A DNA stretch of 64,000 nt from an uncultured Alphaproteobacteria bacterium (GTDB lineage: Bacteria > Pseudomonadota > Alphaproteobacteria > HIMB59 > GCA-002718135): the NCBI GenBank assembly GCA_902621305.1, contig CACNLM010000001.1:1-64000 (forward strand), in the 5' to 3' direction. Shown here piece after piece: positions 51,218 through 61,322 of the stretch (positions are counted from its first letter, which is position 1; every line of letters begins with the position of its first letter). The position numbers and the translations under genes are program-made. The notes under the pieces were generated by a model. That model ran no database searches. It was not told where the DNA came from and was given only the letters and a program-made list of their open reading frames with translations.

Positions 51218-52759
51218 ATGAAAAGACCAAATATTTTATTAATAACTTCCGATCAACAGCATCACGATACAATTGGAAAATTTAATTCAAAAATACAAAC
51301 ACCGTATTTAGATAAGCTTTGTGATGAGGGAATGAATTTTACAAGAGCTTATTGTCCATCACCAGTTTGCACACCTTCAAGAGCAAGTATTATTACTGGA
51401 CAATATCCGTCTTCTCATGGAGCTTGGACAATAGGAGTTAAATTAGATGAAGAAGTAGAAACTATTGGAGAACTTTTATACAAAAATGGATATTCTACTG
51501 GGCTAATAGGTAAAGCACATTTCCAGCCATTAACTTCAGTTCCAGGTCAGGAGTCTATAGAAGGACAACCAACTTTAAGAGATTTAGAGTTTTGGAAAAA
51601 TTTTAAAGGACCTTGGTATGGCTTTGAACATATTGAGCTAGCACGTAATCATGCAGATGAAAGTCATGTAGGTCAACATTATGCAATTTGGATGGAACAA
51701 AACGGTCTTAGTGATTGGAAAGAGTATTTTCAACCAGTACCTGGTGAAACTTCTAAATATGCCCCTCCTATTGCTCGTGAATATGACTACTGGGCCAGAC
51801 CGGATAGGGTTTGGAAATTAGATGAAAAACATCATTATACAAATTGGACAGCCGAAAGATCAATTGAATTTTTAGATCAACAAAAAGATGACAAGCCATT
51901 TTTTCTTTGGACAAGTTTTCAAGATCCACATCCACCGTATGTATTAAGCCAACCATGGGCATCAATGTATAATCCAGAAGATATGTCACCTGGAACACTA
52001 AAAGAAGGTGAACATGAATTAAATCCACCACATTTTGGAAAAACACAAACGACAAATCCTGATTTCGAAAATTGGCATTCACCATTTAACGCTCATGGAT
52101 GCATGAGCCATCTTTATCCAATGGAAGAATTAAAAAAAGACATGGCAATCTATTATGGCATGGTTAGTTTTATGGATAAGAATATTGGAAAAATAATTAA
52201 TAAGTTAGATCAAATGGGTGAACTTGATAATACCATAATTATTTTTACTACTGATCATGGTCACTTTATAGGACAGCATGGCTTAATTGCTAAAGGACCT
52301 TTCCACTATGAAGATATGCTCCGTTTACCATTTATTGTTAGATGGCCAAATAAAGTTCCTCAAAATTCATCCTCTTCATCTTTATTAAGTTTAGTTGATC
52401 TCGCGCCAACATTTTTAAAAGTCGCTGGCATTGATATACCAATTCAAATGCAGGGAGTTGATCAAACGGATGTATTTTATGGTAACAAGGAAAGTATCCG
52501 TTCACATATATTCGTTGAAAATAGACATAATCCAAGAATGCCACATTTAAAAACTTACATAAATGATAACTATAAAATTTCTATTTACCGAGAAGCTAAC
52601 TACGGTGAACTTTTTGATTTAGAAAATGATCCAAACGAATATAATAATTTATGGGATAATACAAACGCACAAACATTAAAAAAAGATTTATTATTTAAGT
52701 TTGCGCAAGCCACATTAAAAGATGAAACATCAAAAATGAAAAGAGTTTCAGGTGCTTAA
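51218..52759 (+). CDS. Sulfatase (type I, Cys-type), no signal peptide
   Basis: MKRPNILLITSDQQHHDT; CTPSR FGly motif; TDHGHFIGQHGL. Confidence 0.92.
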   Translation: MKRPNILLITSDQQHHDTIGKFNSKIQTPYLDKLCDEGMNFTRAYCPSPVCTPSRASIITGQYPSSHGAWTIGVKLDEEVETIGELLYKNGYSTGLIGKAHFQPLTSVPGQESIEGQPTLRDLEFWKNFKGPWYGFEHIELARNHADESHVGQHYAIWMEQNGLSDWKEYFQPVPGETSKYAPPIAREYDYWARPDRVWKLDEKHHYTNWTAERSIEFLDQQKDDKPFFLWTSFQDPHPPYVLSQPWASMYNPEDMSPGTLKEGEHELNPPHFGKTQTTNPDFENWHSPFNAHGCMSHLYPMEELKKDMAIYYGMVSFMDKNIGKIINKLDQMGELDNTIIIFTTDHGHFIGQHGLIAKGPFHYEDMLRLPFIVRWPNKVPQNSSSSSLLSLVDLAPTFLKVAGIDIPIQMQGVDQTDVFYGNKESIRSHIFVENRHNPRMPHLKTYINDNYKISIYREANYGELFDLENDPNEYNNLWDNTNAQTLKKDLLFKFAQATLKDETSKMKRVSGA

Positions 52760-52775
52760 TTAAGAAAGGATAAAG

Positions 52776-54275
52776 ATGAGAATTTTATACGTAGACATAG
52801 ACTCTTTAAGACCTGATCACTTAGGATGTTATGGTTATCATAGAAATACGTCTCCTACGATTGATTCAATAGCAAAAGAAGGAGTCAAGTTTACAAATTT
52901 TTATTCGACTGACACACCTTGTCTACCTAGTCGAACTGCTTTGTTTGGCGGTAATTTTGGTTTCAAAACTGGAGTTGTTAATCATGGCGGTGAATTCTCT
53001 GATATTGCTCCTAGAAAAAATATTTGGAATAGAGAATTTAAAGGCGGCTTAAGAGGAGAATATGCTTTTACATCTCTTGGAAAAGTTCTTCGAGATGCAG
53101 GATATTATACAGCAAGTATCAGTCCTTTCCCTGAAAGACATACAGCTTATCAAGTTTGGTTTGGTTTTACCGAAACGTATGACACTGGAAAAGGTGGTTT
53201 AGAAAATGCTGATGAAGTCTACCCTGTTATAAAAAAGTGGTTAGAAAATAATGGAGAAAAAGAAAATTGGTTCTTACATGTAAATATGTGGGATCCTCAT
53301 ACTCCGTATGATACGCCTGAAGATTTTGGAAATCCTTTTAAAGATGATCCTATTGAAGAATGGGTGACAGAAGAATTAATTAAAAAACAAAGGAATAGTT
53401 TTGGACCGCATAGCGCTAGAGAAGTTCCAGGATTTGATGAAGATCTTGGAGGAAAGTATACAATGGGAGTGGGCGAAATTAAAAATACTTCTGATGCTAA
53501 AGAACAAATTGATGCATATGACACTGGAATTAAATACGCAGATTTTTATTTAAATAAAGTTTTTGAAGATTTAAAAAAAATGAATCTTTGGGATGATACT
53601 GCGATAATTATTTCAGCAGACCACGGAGAAAATCAAGGTGAGTTAAATGTATGGGGAGATCACCAAACAGCTGATCATATAACTAATAGAGTTCCATTAA
53701 TAATTAGATGGCCGGGGATAACAGATACAAATAAAGGAAGTACTGTAGAAAATAAATTTTATAATTTAGATTTAACTTCAACTATTTCTCAAATTACTTC
53801 ATCTTCTCAACCTGACAGATGGGATGGTATTAATTTCACTGAAAATTTAACAAATAGTAAATCATCAAATGGAAGAGATTATTTAGTTATTAGTCATGGT
53901 GCTTGGAGTTGTCAAAGATCTGTAAGATGGGATAATTGGTTACTAATCAGAACTTACGATACTGGTTTAAAAGATTTTCCAAAATATATGCTGTTTGATA
54001 TTGAAAAGGATCCGCATGAGTTGAATAACCTAGCAAATCAGCATAAAGATCTCCTAGCTCACGGAATGTTTTTAATCGATGAGTGGATTGAAGAAAATAT
54101 GTATGAGGCTGATAGAGGAGATCCACTTCAAGGTGTAGTTAGAGAAGGTGGTCCTCATCATGCAAATATTTATTCAAAAGTCTGGAATACATATGTTGAG
54201 CGTCTTGAAAAAACAGATAGAAAAAAACACGCCGACAATCTTAGGAAATATAAAGGAAAACCTTTTAGTAAATAA
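52776..54275 (+). CDS. Sulfatase (type I, Cys-type), no signal peptide
   Basis: MRILYVDIDSLRPDHLGCYG; CLPSR; ISADHGENQGE. Confidence 0.92.
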   Translation: MRILYVDIDSLRPDHLGCYGYHRNTSPTIDSIAKEGVKFTNFYSTDTPCLPSRTALFGGNFGFKTGVVNHGGEFSDIAPRKNIWNREFKGGLRGEYAFTSLGKVLRDAGYYTASISPFPERHTAYQVWFGFTETYDTGKGGLENADEVYPVIKKWLENNGEKENWFLHVNMWDPHTPYDTPEDFGNPFKDDPIEEWVTEELIKKQRNSFGPHSAREVPGFDEDLGGKYTMGVGEIKNTSDAKEQIDAYDTGIKYADFYLNKVFEDLKKMNLWDDTAIIISADHGENQGELNVWGDHQTADHITNRVPLIIRWPGITDTNKGSTVENKFYNLDLTSTISQITSSSQPDRWDGINFTENLTNSKSSNGRDYLVISHGAWSCQRSVRWDNWLLIRTYDTGLKDFPKYMLFDIEKDPHELNNLANQHKDLLAHGMFLIDEWIEENMYEADRGDPLQGVVREGGPHHANIYSKVWNTYVERLEKTDRKKHADNLRKYKGKPFSK

Positions 54276-54287
54276 ATCTAAATCATA

Positions 54288-55655
54288 ATGAATATTAAAT
54301 CTAAACCAAATATTATTGTATTTTTTACTGATCAACAACGCTGGGATACTTCTGGTTTACATGGCAATCCATTATCCTTGATGGAGAACTTCGATCATTA
54401 TGCAGTCGAAGGTACACATCTTTATAACTCATTTACATGCCAACCAGTTTGTGGGCCTGCAAGAGCTTCATTACAATCAGGAATGTATGCAACAAAAACT
54501 GGATGTTATAAAAATAGAATACCTTTAAAAAAAAATATTAAAACTCTTGCAAAACATTTATCAAAAGAAGGATATGCTACTGGATATATTGGAAAGTGGC
54601 ACCTCGGCTCATCTGAACCGGTTAAAAAAGAGGATAGAGGTGGTTATGATTATTGGTTGGGATCAAATCTTTTAGAATTTACTTCCAATGCTTATGAAAC
54701 ATATGTTTATGATGGACAAAATAAAAAAGTATTTCTTCCAGGATATAGAGTTGATGCAATAACTGATGCAGCTATAAATTTTATAAAACTAAATCAAAAA
54801 AAACCATTTTTTCTTTTTGTTTCTCTTATTGAGCCACATCACCAAAACAATACAGATGATTATCCACCACCTATTGGATACAGAGAAAAATATACAGGTA
54901 AGTGGTCTCCTCCAGATCTTTCATCTCTGGTTGGATCTTCTCCTCGACATTTAGGAGGTTATTATGGAATGGTGAAGAGAATAGATGAAGCTTATGGAAG
55001 AATGATTGATGTAATTAAAAGCTTAAAATTATTTGATGATAGTGCAATTATTTTTACATCAGATCATGGAAATAATTTTAAAACACGAAATAGAGAATAT
55101 AAACGTTCATGTCATGAAAGTTCAATACGGGTTCCTACTTCTTTAATTGGAAATGTTTTCCAGCAAGGTGGACGTATAAAAGAACTAACCCATATATTAG
55201 ATATTCATGCAACAATCTTAGATTTGGCAAAAGTCAAAAATACCTCTCATTGTGATGGTAGATCAGTATTGCCATTGGTAAATAAAACATCAAACAAATG
55301 GGAAAACGAAATTTTTGTTCAAATAAGTGAGAGTCAATTAGCTAGAAGTTTAAGAACTGAAAAATGGAAATATTGTATTGCTGATCAAGACTCTAATGGG
55401 AGTGATAAACCTTCATCTAATCAATACACAGAAACAAATCTATACGATCTTGATGCTGATCCGTATGAATTAAATAACTTAATTGGTATTAGTACTTTTG
55501 ATGAAATAACAACGTCCTTAAGAAAAAAGATTAAAAGTAAAATTAAAAAAGTTGAAAATATAACAACTAAAATTACAAAAGCTAAAAATGTAAATAATCC
55601 TGGTCAAATGGGATTAAATCCTGATTCTTTTCATAGATTAAAGAAAAAACTTTAA
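54288..55655 (+). CDS. Sulfatase (type I, Cys-type), no signal peptide
   Basis: KPNIIVFFTDQQRWDT; CGPAR; GYIGKWHLG; TSDHGN. Confidence 0.92.
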   Translation: MNIKSKPNIIVFFTDQQRWDTSGLHGNPLSLMENFDHYAVEGTHLYNSFTCQPVCGPARASLQSGMYATKTGCYKNRIPLKKNIKTLAKHLSKEGYATGYIGKWHLGSSEPVKKEDRGGYDYWLGSNLLEFTSNAYETYVYDGQNKKVFLPGYRVDAITDAAINFIKLNQKKPFFLFVSLIEPHHQNNTDDYPPPIGYREKYTGKWSPPDLSSLVGSSPRHLGGYYGMVKRIDEAYGRMIDVIKSLKLFDDSAIIFTSDHGNNFKTRNREYKRSCHESSIRVPTSLIGNVFQQGGRIKELTHILDIHATILDLAKVKNTSHCDGRSVLPLVNKTSNKWENEIFVQISESQLARSLRTEKWKYCIADQDSNGSDKPSSNQYTETNLYDLDADPYELNNLIGISTFDEITTSLRKKIKSKIKKVENITTKITKAKNVNNPGQMGLNPDSFHRLKKKL

Positions 55656-55686
55656 TAATTATTTTTTTCGTATTAGTCTGGTATTT

Positions 55687-57198
55687 ATGAAAACAGTTTT
55701 TCTTTTATTTGATTCATTAAATAAAAGAATGTTAAATTCTTATGGTGGTAAATATATTGAAACACCAAATTTTAACAGATTAGCAAAAAAATCAGTTCAA
55801 TTTAATAATCATTATATTGGTAGTATGCCCTGTATGCCGGCAAGACGTGATATGCATTCAGGTCGATTAAGTTTTCTTCACCGTGCATGGGGTCCATTAG
55901 AACCATTTGATAATTCATTTCCAGAAATCTTAAGACTAAATAATACTTATACCCATCTTGTGACTGATCATTATCATTACTTTGAAGATGGTGGCGCAAC
56001 CTATCATAATAGATTTAACTCATGGGATTTTATTAGAGGACAAGAGAGTGACCCGTGGAAAGCCATGGTTCAACCACCACTTGAAAAATTAAGAGAAAAA
56101 TATCATCAATCACAATTAAATTTAACTGATAGGGAAACAGGTTATTATCATTACGCAATCAATAGTGAATTTATTAAAGAAGAAAAAGATTTTCCTTCAG
56201 TTAAATGTTTTGAATCTGGTTTAGACTTTATAAATATTAATAAAGATGCTGATAATTGGTTTCTTCAACTGGAAACTTTTGATCCTCACGAACCTTTTTT
56301 TGCGCCAGAGCGATTTAGAGAAAAACTAAAAACAAATTATACTGGTCCAAGATTAGATTGGCCTCAGTATGATAGAGTGAAAGAAACAGATGATGAGGTT
56401 GCAGAGTTAAAAGCCAATTACATTGCTTTAGTTGGTCTATGTGATTATTTACTTGGTACGGTTTTAGATTATTTTGATGAAAATAATTTATGGAATGACA
56501 CTGCATTGATTTTAACTACAGATCATGGTTTCATGCTTGGAGAACATGATTGGTGGGCTAAAAACAGAATGCCTTTGTATAATGAAATTGCAAATATACC
56601 TTTTTATTTTTATCACCCGGAATACAAACAATATTCGGGTGAGCAAAGAAATGTTGTAACTCAAAATATTGATTTGATGCCAACATTCATGACAATGCAT
56701 GGTCATAATCTTCCTAAAGAGGTTAAAGGTAAATCACTATTAAATTTTTTAGATATAGATAGTGAAAATGAACATTTCGCTTTGTATGGATATTGGGGCG
56801 GGGGAATAAATATATCAGATGGAAATTATACATATTTTCATTTTCCAGAAAATTTTGATCAATATGATAGAAGTAGATTTCAATATACATTGATGCCAAC
56901 CAATATGAGGCAATTTTTTTCACATGAAGAGTTACAAACTGCCACAATGCATGAGCCATTTAACTTTACAAAAAATATTCCAGTAATGAAAGTTAATAGA
57001 ATTCTTAGAAAATCAGATCCACATAAATCATTAGAAGATACTAAATGTGCTCTTTATAATTTGAAGGATGATCCTGGCCAATTAAATCCCATTAATGATG
57101 AAGATTTGATAAACAAATATAAAAATCTTATGCTGAATGAAATTAAAGCATATGATCCACCAAAGGAATTGTTAAACAATTATTTTAAAGAAAACTAA
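55687..57198 (+). CDS. Sulfatase (type I, Cys-type), no signal peptide
   Basis: MKTVFLLFDSLNKRMLNSYGG; CMPAR; TTDHGFMLGEHDWWAKN. Confidence 0.9.
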   Translation: MKTVFLLFDSLNKRMLNSYGGKYIETPNFNRLAKKSVQFNNHYIGSMPCMPARRDMHSGRLSFLHRAWGPLEPFDNSFPEILRLNNTYTHLVTDHYHYFEDGGATYHNRFNSWDFIRGQESDPWKAMVQPPLEKLREKYHQSQLNLTDRETGYYHYAINSEFIKEEKDFPSVKCFESGLDFININKDADNWFLQLETFDPHEPFFAPERFREKLKTNYTGPRLDWPQYDRVKETDDEVAELKANYIALVGLCDYLLGTVLDYFDENNLWNDTALILTTDHGFMLGEHDWWAKNRMPLYNEIANIPFYFYHPEYKQYSGEQRNVVTQNIDLMPTFMTMHGHNLPKEVKGKSLLNFLDIDSENEHFALYGYWGGGINISDGNYTYFHFPENFDQYDRSRFQYTLMPTNMRQFFSHEELQTATMHEPFNFTKNIPVMKVNRILRKSDPHKSLEDTKCALYNLKDDPGQLNPINDEDLINKYKNLMLNEIKAYDPPKELLNNYFKEN

Positions 57199-57477
57199 AT
57201 GACCAAAAGACAAAAAGTTTTAGTTCTTTATTTGAAGTTTCCAAGTCTAGAAGCTGAAGTTATTTCATGGGCTACTTTTGATGGTACTGGTCAAAAACTC
57301 CATATGACAGGTGATAGTGATGAGCCTCCTTATCCTACAGGCCTCGACGCCTTATTAGATGGATGGAGATTATTTCAATCAAGTCAAGCCATTCCAGAGC
57401 ATCCAGGAGAAGAATTTAGGACTTCATATTTAAAACATGAATTTTTTTTTGAAAAAATAGAAGAAGGAGATTTTTAA
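57199..57477 (+). CDS. Small uncharacterised protein coupled to sulfatase and PhyH genes
   Basis: 92-aa ORF starting right after the sulfatase stop and ending 1 nt before the PhyH start; KVLVLYLKFPSLEAEVISWATFDGTGQKLHMTGDSDEPPYPTGLDALLDGW. Confidence 0.75.
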   Translation: MTKRQKVLVLYLKFPSLEAEVISWATFDGTGQKLHMTGDSDEPPYPTGLDALLDGWRLFQSSQAIPEHPGEEFRTSYLKHEFFFEKIEEGDF

Positions 57478-57478
57478 G

Positions 57479-58399
57479 ATGGTACAATTATTGTCAACTG
57501 AGCAAATGGCAGAGTTTGCAAATAGTGGATGCTTATTTTTTGATGGATTAATTGATAATGAAACTAATAAAGAATTTTTAAACGATATTGGACATACAGA
57601 TATTGAAAACGTTGATAATATGCAAAAGTATTTTCAAAATATTAAAGCCTCTAGTAGCATTCCAAGAATTCCTGCAGGAACACCACTCAAGAATGCTTAT
57701 CCACACAAATCTCCTTTAGAAAAAATTTTCCAAAATGAAGTTGTCGCAGGAGCAATTAATAGTTTAGTTGGATCCGAGGCTGTAGTTGATCATCAATTTC
57801 TTCATCTAACATTCCCAACAAAATACTTTAAAAAAACTAATCAAAGACAGATGTCTCAGGTTAATCATCAAGACAGTACAATCGATCCAAGAATTACATT
57901 TGATATTCAATTATTCTATTTTCCGACTGATGTTACAAAAGAAATGGGTGGAACAAGATATCACCCTGGTACACATCTCAGAATTGTAAACGAAATGGGA
58001 ATTGCTAAATATCAAAATATTAAAGGACAGAAAAATATAGTTTGTAAGGCAGGAACAATTGGGATCTTTCATAATGGCTTGTGGCATGGTGCAGGTGTTA
58101 ATTTTTCAGATGAGATTAGGTACATGTTCAAAGTAAGATTGCAACCAACAGAAAAACAGGAATTATTATGGGATCCTGAAAAAAAATATAAACCACTTCC
58201 TAATAAAGCATTATATTGGACAGATGAAAATCAAGAAAAAACAGTTAATGATATTTTAATGAAATCATATCCTTGGCAAGAAGCAGATACAAATCGATTA
58301 GATAAAATTAATACAATTAAGTTCTGGAGAATGCTTACTGGTAATAAAAATTTAGATATTGATTATTGGCTTACTAGAATTGAGAATGAATTATATTAG
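57479..58399 (+). CDS. Phytanoyl-CoA dioxygenase (PhyH) family protein
   Basis: QVNHQDSTID (HxD), GLWHGAGVNFSDEIRYMFKVRLQ. Confidence 0.85.
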   Translation: MVQLLSTEQMAEFANSGCLFFDGLIDNETNKEFLNDIGHTDIENVDNMQKYFQNIKASSSIPRIPAGTPLKNAYPHKSPLEKIFQNEVVAGAINSLVGSEAVVDHQFLHLTFPTKYFKKTNQRQMSQVNHQDSTIDPRITFDIQLFYFPTDVTKEMGGTRYHPGTHLRIVNEMGIAKYQNIKGQKNIVCKAGTIGIFHNGLWHGAGVNFSDEIRYMFKVRLQPTEKQELLWDPEKKYKPLPNKALYWTDENQEKTVNDILMKSYPWQEADTNRLDKINTIKFWRMLTGNKNLDIDYWLTRIENELY

Positions 58400-59904
58400 T
58401 TAAAATCTCTTTCATCACCTTTTAAGGGAACAACATCACAAGTTTCTTGATACCATGATAACATTTTATCTTTTAGTTTCTTAAGTTCTGATGCATATTG
58501 CGTATCATCGATAACATTATGTATTTCGCCAGGATCTGAAATTAAATTATAGAGTTCATCTTTCTCGTAAGCTCTTTTTATATATTTAAATTTTTTATTT
58601 CTACACATTGTAGCCTTGGTATGCATTAAAATTTCATCTTCCTTACCCTGTAGACTTACTCTAGGATAATAAAGACCATGTGGTAGTTGTAGACTCTGGT
58701 TTTCACTAGCTTGTCTTTCTAATCTAAGTCTACCCCCCTCAGTAAATACCTCTTCTCTATGATTATCAACCTTTTGATCGATAAAATTTTTAATACTCTT
58801 TCCAAAATGCCAATAAGATGGTTCTATATTACTATAGTCATATATTGTACCAGCCACATCAATCAATTCAATCATTGTGTCACTTACACCATTAAGTGTA
58901 TTCTCACTTTTAGGCGGTTTAATTATTAGAGGAACATTAGTTAGACAATCTTGAAAAGTATTTTGAGTTTTTTCAACGAGATTGTAATCACCAGTGAAAT
59001 CACCATGATCTGATAGGAAAATAATTAAGGTATCATCATACAAATTATTTTTTTTAAGTTGATTTACTAAAAGACCAAATTGATAATCAACTCTTGCACA
59101 CATACCAAGATAAACAGCTCGTAATTCATTCCAACGATCATCAGTCCAATTTTGCATTTGTTGACCATCCATTATTCCTTTTAAAAGACTTGGTTTGTCT
59201 TCCCATGTTTTGTATTGATATCTTTCAGGAATTATATTTCTATCAATCGAAGAAAACCATGGATCTTCAACGCAGTAAGGCGGATGCGGGTATCCTAGTG
59301 GTAAAAATAAACAGAATGGTTTTTCTTTTTTATAATCTTCAATAAAATCTAATGCTCCATAAACCATGGACCAATCATCATCGAAATAAATATCTTTATC
59401 TTTTTTGTCTAATTTTCCTTTAAAGAAGCTATAATAATTATCTCCATCTTCAGGACCTCTCCATGATAAATCTCCCCCATGAGTACCTGGTTGTTGAGCA
59501 TAGTCCCATTTCTTAAAATCATTATCTGTTGGCTCAAAATAAATATCACAATGGTTACGATATCCTTCTTGTCCAGCTATCAAGTCATTTTTTCCGCCCC
59601 ACCAAATAAAATAATCTTTATTTTTTAATTCTGATAATATGCTCGAATCACCTTTATCAGTATGTAGCATGTAATGCATCGTTCTATGACCGTGAACATG
59701 TGGGTACCAACCAGTCATAAATGAGCAGCGACTTGGCGTACAAACAGTAGCTTGGCAGAATGCATTCTTAAATGCAATTGCATCATTATTTATAATATTA
59801 TCTAAATTTGGTGTTTGAGCTCCAGGATACCCTAGATATCCAAGCATATCCCCTCTCCATTGGTCAGGATTAAATATGAGTATGTTAGGACGTTTATTTG
59901 TCAT
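58396..59904 (-). CDS. Sulfatase (type I, Cys-type), no signal peptide
   Basis: RPNILIFNPDQWRGDMLGYLG; VCTPSRCSFMTGWYPHVHG; LSDHGDFTGD. Confidence 0.92.
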   Translation of the reverse strand: MTNKRPNILIFNPDQWRGDMLGYLGYPGAQTPNLDNIINNDAIAFKNAFCQATVCTPSRCSFMTGWYPHVHGHRTMHYMLHTDKGDSSILSELKNKDYFIWWGGKNDLIAGQEGYRNHCDIYFEPTDNDFKKWDYAQQPGTHGGDLSWRGPEDGDNYYSFFKGKLDKKDKDIYFDDDWSMVYGALDFIEDYKKEKPFCLFLPLGYPHPPYCVEDPWFSSIDRNIIPERYQYKTWEDKPSLLKGIMDGQQMQNWTDDRWNELRAVYLGMCARVDYQFGLLVNQLKKNNLYDDTLIIFLSDHGDFTGDYNLVEKTQNTFQDCLTNVPLIIKPPKSENTLNGVSDTMIELIDVAGTIYDYSNIEPSYWHFGKSIKNFIDQKVDNHREEVFTEGGRLRLERQASENQSLQLPHGLYYPRVSLQGKEDEILMHTKATMCRNKKFKYIKRAYEKDELYNLISDPGEIHNVIDDTQYASELKKLKDKMLSWYQETCDVVPLKGDERDFN

Positions 59905-60027
59905 TACTATTTAGTAATATTACATCATTATAATTAATAATTGTTTTAAATTATCATAATTATTTTGGTTTAATATAAAATTTCTTAATGTTATAATTCA
60001 ACTATAGAAAATTTAAGGGAGGAATAA

Positions 60028-61278
60028 ATGAAATTATTACTAAAAATATTTTTTTCATTAACATTTTTGACATTCTATAGTTCTGCAAATGCAGATACTA
60101 TAAAATGGCTTCACTTATTTGGAGAAGACTCAAGTCAATATCCTAACATGGTTAGGGCTGCGGAAGAATTTGAAGCTAAAACAGGACACACTGTTGTTAT
60201 GCAGTATTTAGAAAACGAATCTTTCAAAGCTAAACTACCAACAATGCTTCAATCTAATGACAGACCAGATATATTTTATAGTTGGAGTGGTGGAGTTATG
60301 TATGACCAAGCTAAAGCTGGTTTCTTAAGAGATATCTCAGATGTTGTTCCAGATAGTTATTTAGATACTGTTAGTGCAGCAGCAGCAGATGCTTTTACTT
60401 TTGAAGGTCAAAGAGTAGGTCTACCTTTACAGGTATCGCAAGTTGCTTGGTGGTATAATAAAGATCTTATTAATCAAGCTGGTGTTGATGTTTCAAACAT
60501 AAAAGAATGGGATGATTTAATTAGTGCTGTAAAACAAATTCAAGCAGCAGGAATTACTCCTATTTGTATGGGTGGTAAAGATAAATGGCCTGTTCACTTT
60601 CTTTGGACACACTTACACATAAGAAATGGTGGAAAAGATTTATTCCTTGAATCACTAAATAATGGTGGTTGGGATAGACCAGAATACTTAAAATCAGGCG
60701 AGCAAATGCTTGAGCTAGTTGCTCTAGAACCTTTTCAAAAAGGATTTTTAGCACACACCTGGCCAGATCAAGCAGGTTTCTTTGGAGACGGAAAATGTGC
60801 AATGGCCCTTATGGGTAACTGGATGTATGGTTCTCAAAAATCTAACAGTGCAAGCGGTGAAGGTTTAGGAGATGATAATATGGGAATGTTTAACATGCCA
60901 ATGACTAGTGGTGGTCTTGGAGATGCTGGAGATACACTTGGCGGTATAAATGGTTGGTTGTTCTCAAGTAGTGCTCCAGACTCAGCAGTTGAATTTATGA
61001 TGCATTATGTATCTTTAGATATCCAAAAGGAAGATGCTGCAAATGGTGCTTATATACCTATCGTAAAAGGTGCTGATGTATCTCTTACAAATCCTTTCTT
61101 GCAACAAGTTGCTCAAAATATCTCTAACTCAGAATATCATCAAATATTTTATGATCAGTTCTTAGGTGCAGATATTGGTAGGGTTGTAAATGACGTTTCT
61201 ACTGATTTAGCGGCAGGAATTATTACTCCTGAAGAAGCTACTCAAGCTGTTCAAGAAGCCTGGGAATTTAATCAATAA
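60028..61278 (+). CDS. Extracellular solute-binding protein (family 1-like)
   Basis: Signal peptide; EFEAKTGHTVVMQYLENESFKAKLPTMLQSNDRPDIFYSWSGG. Confidence 0.9.
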   Translation: MKLLLKIFFSLTFLTFYSSANADTIKWLHLFGEDSSQYPNMVRAAEEFEAKTGHTVVMQYLENESFKAKLPTMLQSNDRPDIFYSWSGGVMYDQAKAGFLRDISDVVPDSYLDTVSAAAADAFTFEGQRVGLPLQVSQVAWWYNKDLINQAGVDVSNIKEWDDLISAVKQIQAAGITPICMGGKDKWPVHFLWTHLHIRNGGKDLFLESLNNGGWDRPEYLKSGEQMLELVALEPFQKGFLAHTWPDQAGFFGDGKCAMALMGNWMYGSQKSNSASGEGLGDDNMGMFNMPMTSGGLGDAGDTLGGINGWLFSSSAPDSAVEFMMHYVSLDIQKEDAANGAYIPIVKGADVSLTNPFLQQVAQNISNSEYHQIFYDQFLGADIGRVVNDVSTDLAAGIITPEEATQAVQEAWEFNQ

Positions 61279-61285
61279 CATAAAT

Positions 61286-61316
61286 ATCAGGGCTCTTTTA
61301 ATAAAGAGCCCTGATT
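61286..61316 (+). terminator. Intercistronic hairpin after solute-binding protein gene (no clear T tract)
   Basis: atcagggctcttt...aaagagccctgat. Confidence 0.65.
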
Positions 61317-61322
61317 ATTACT

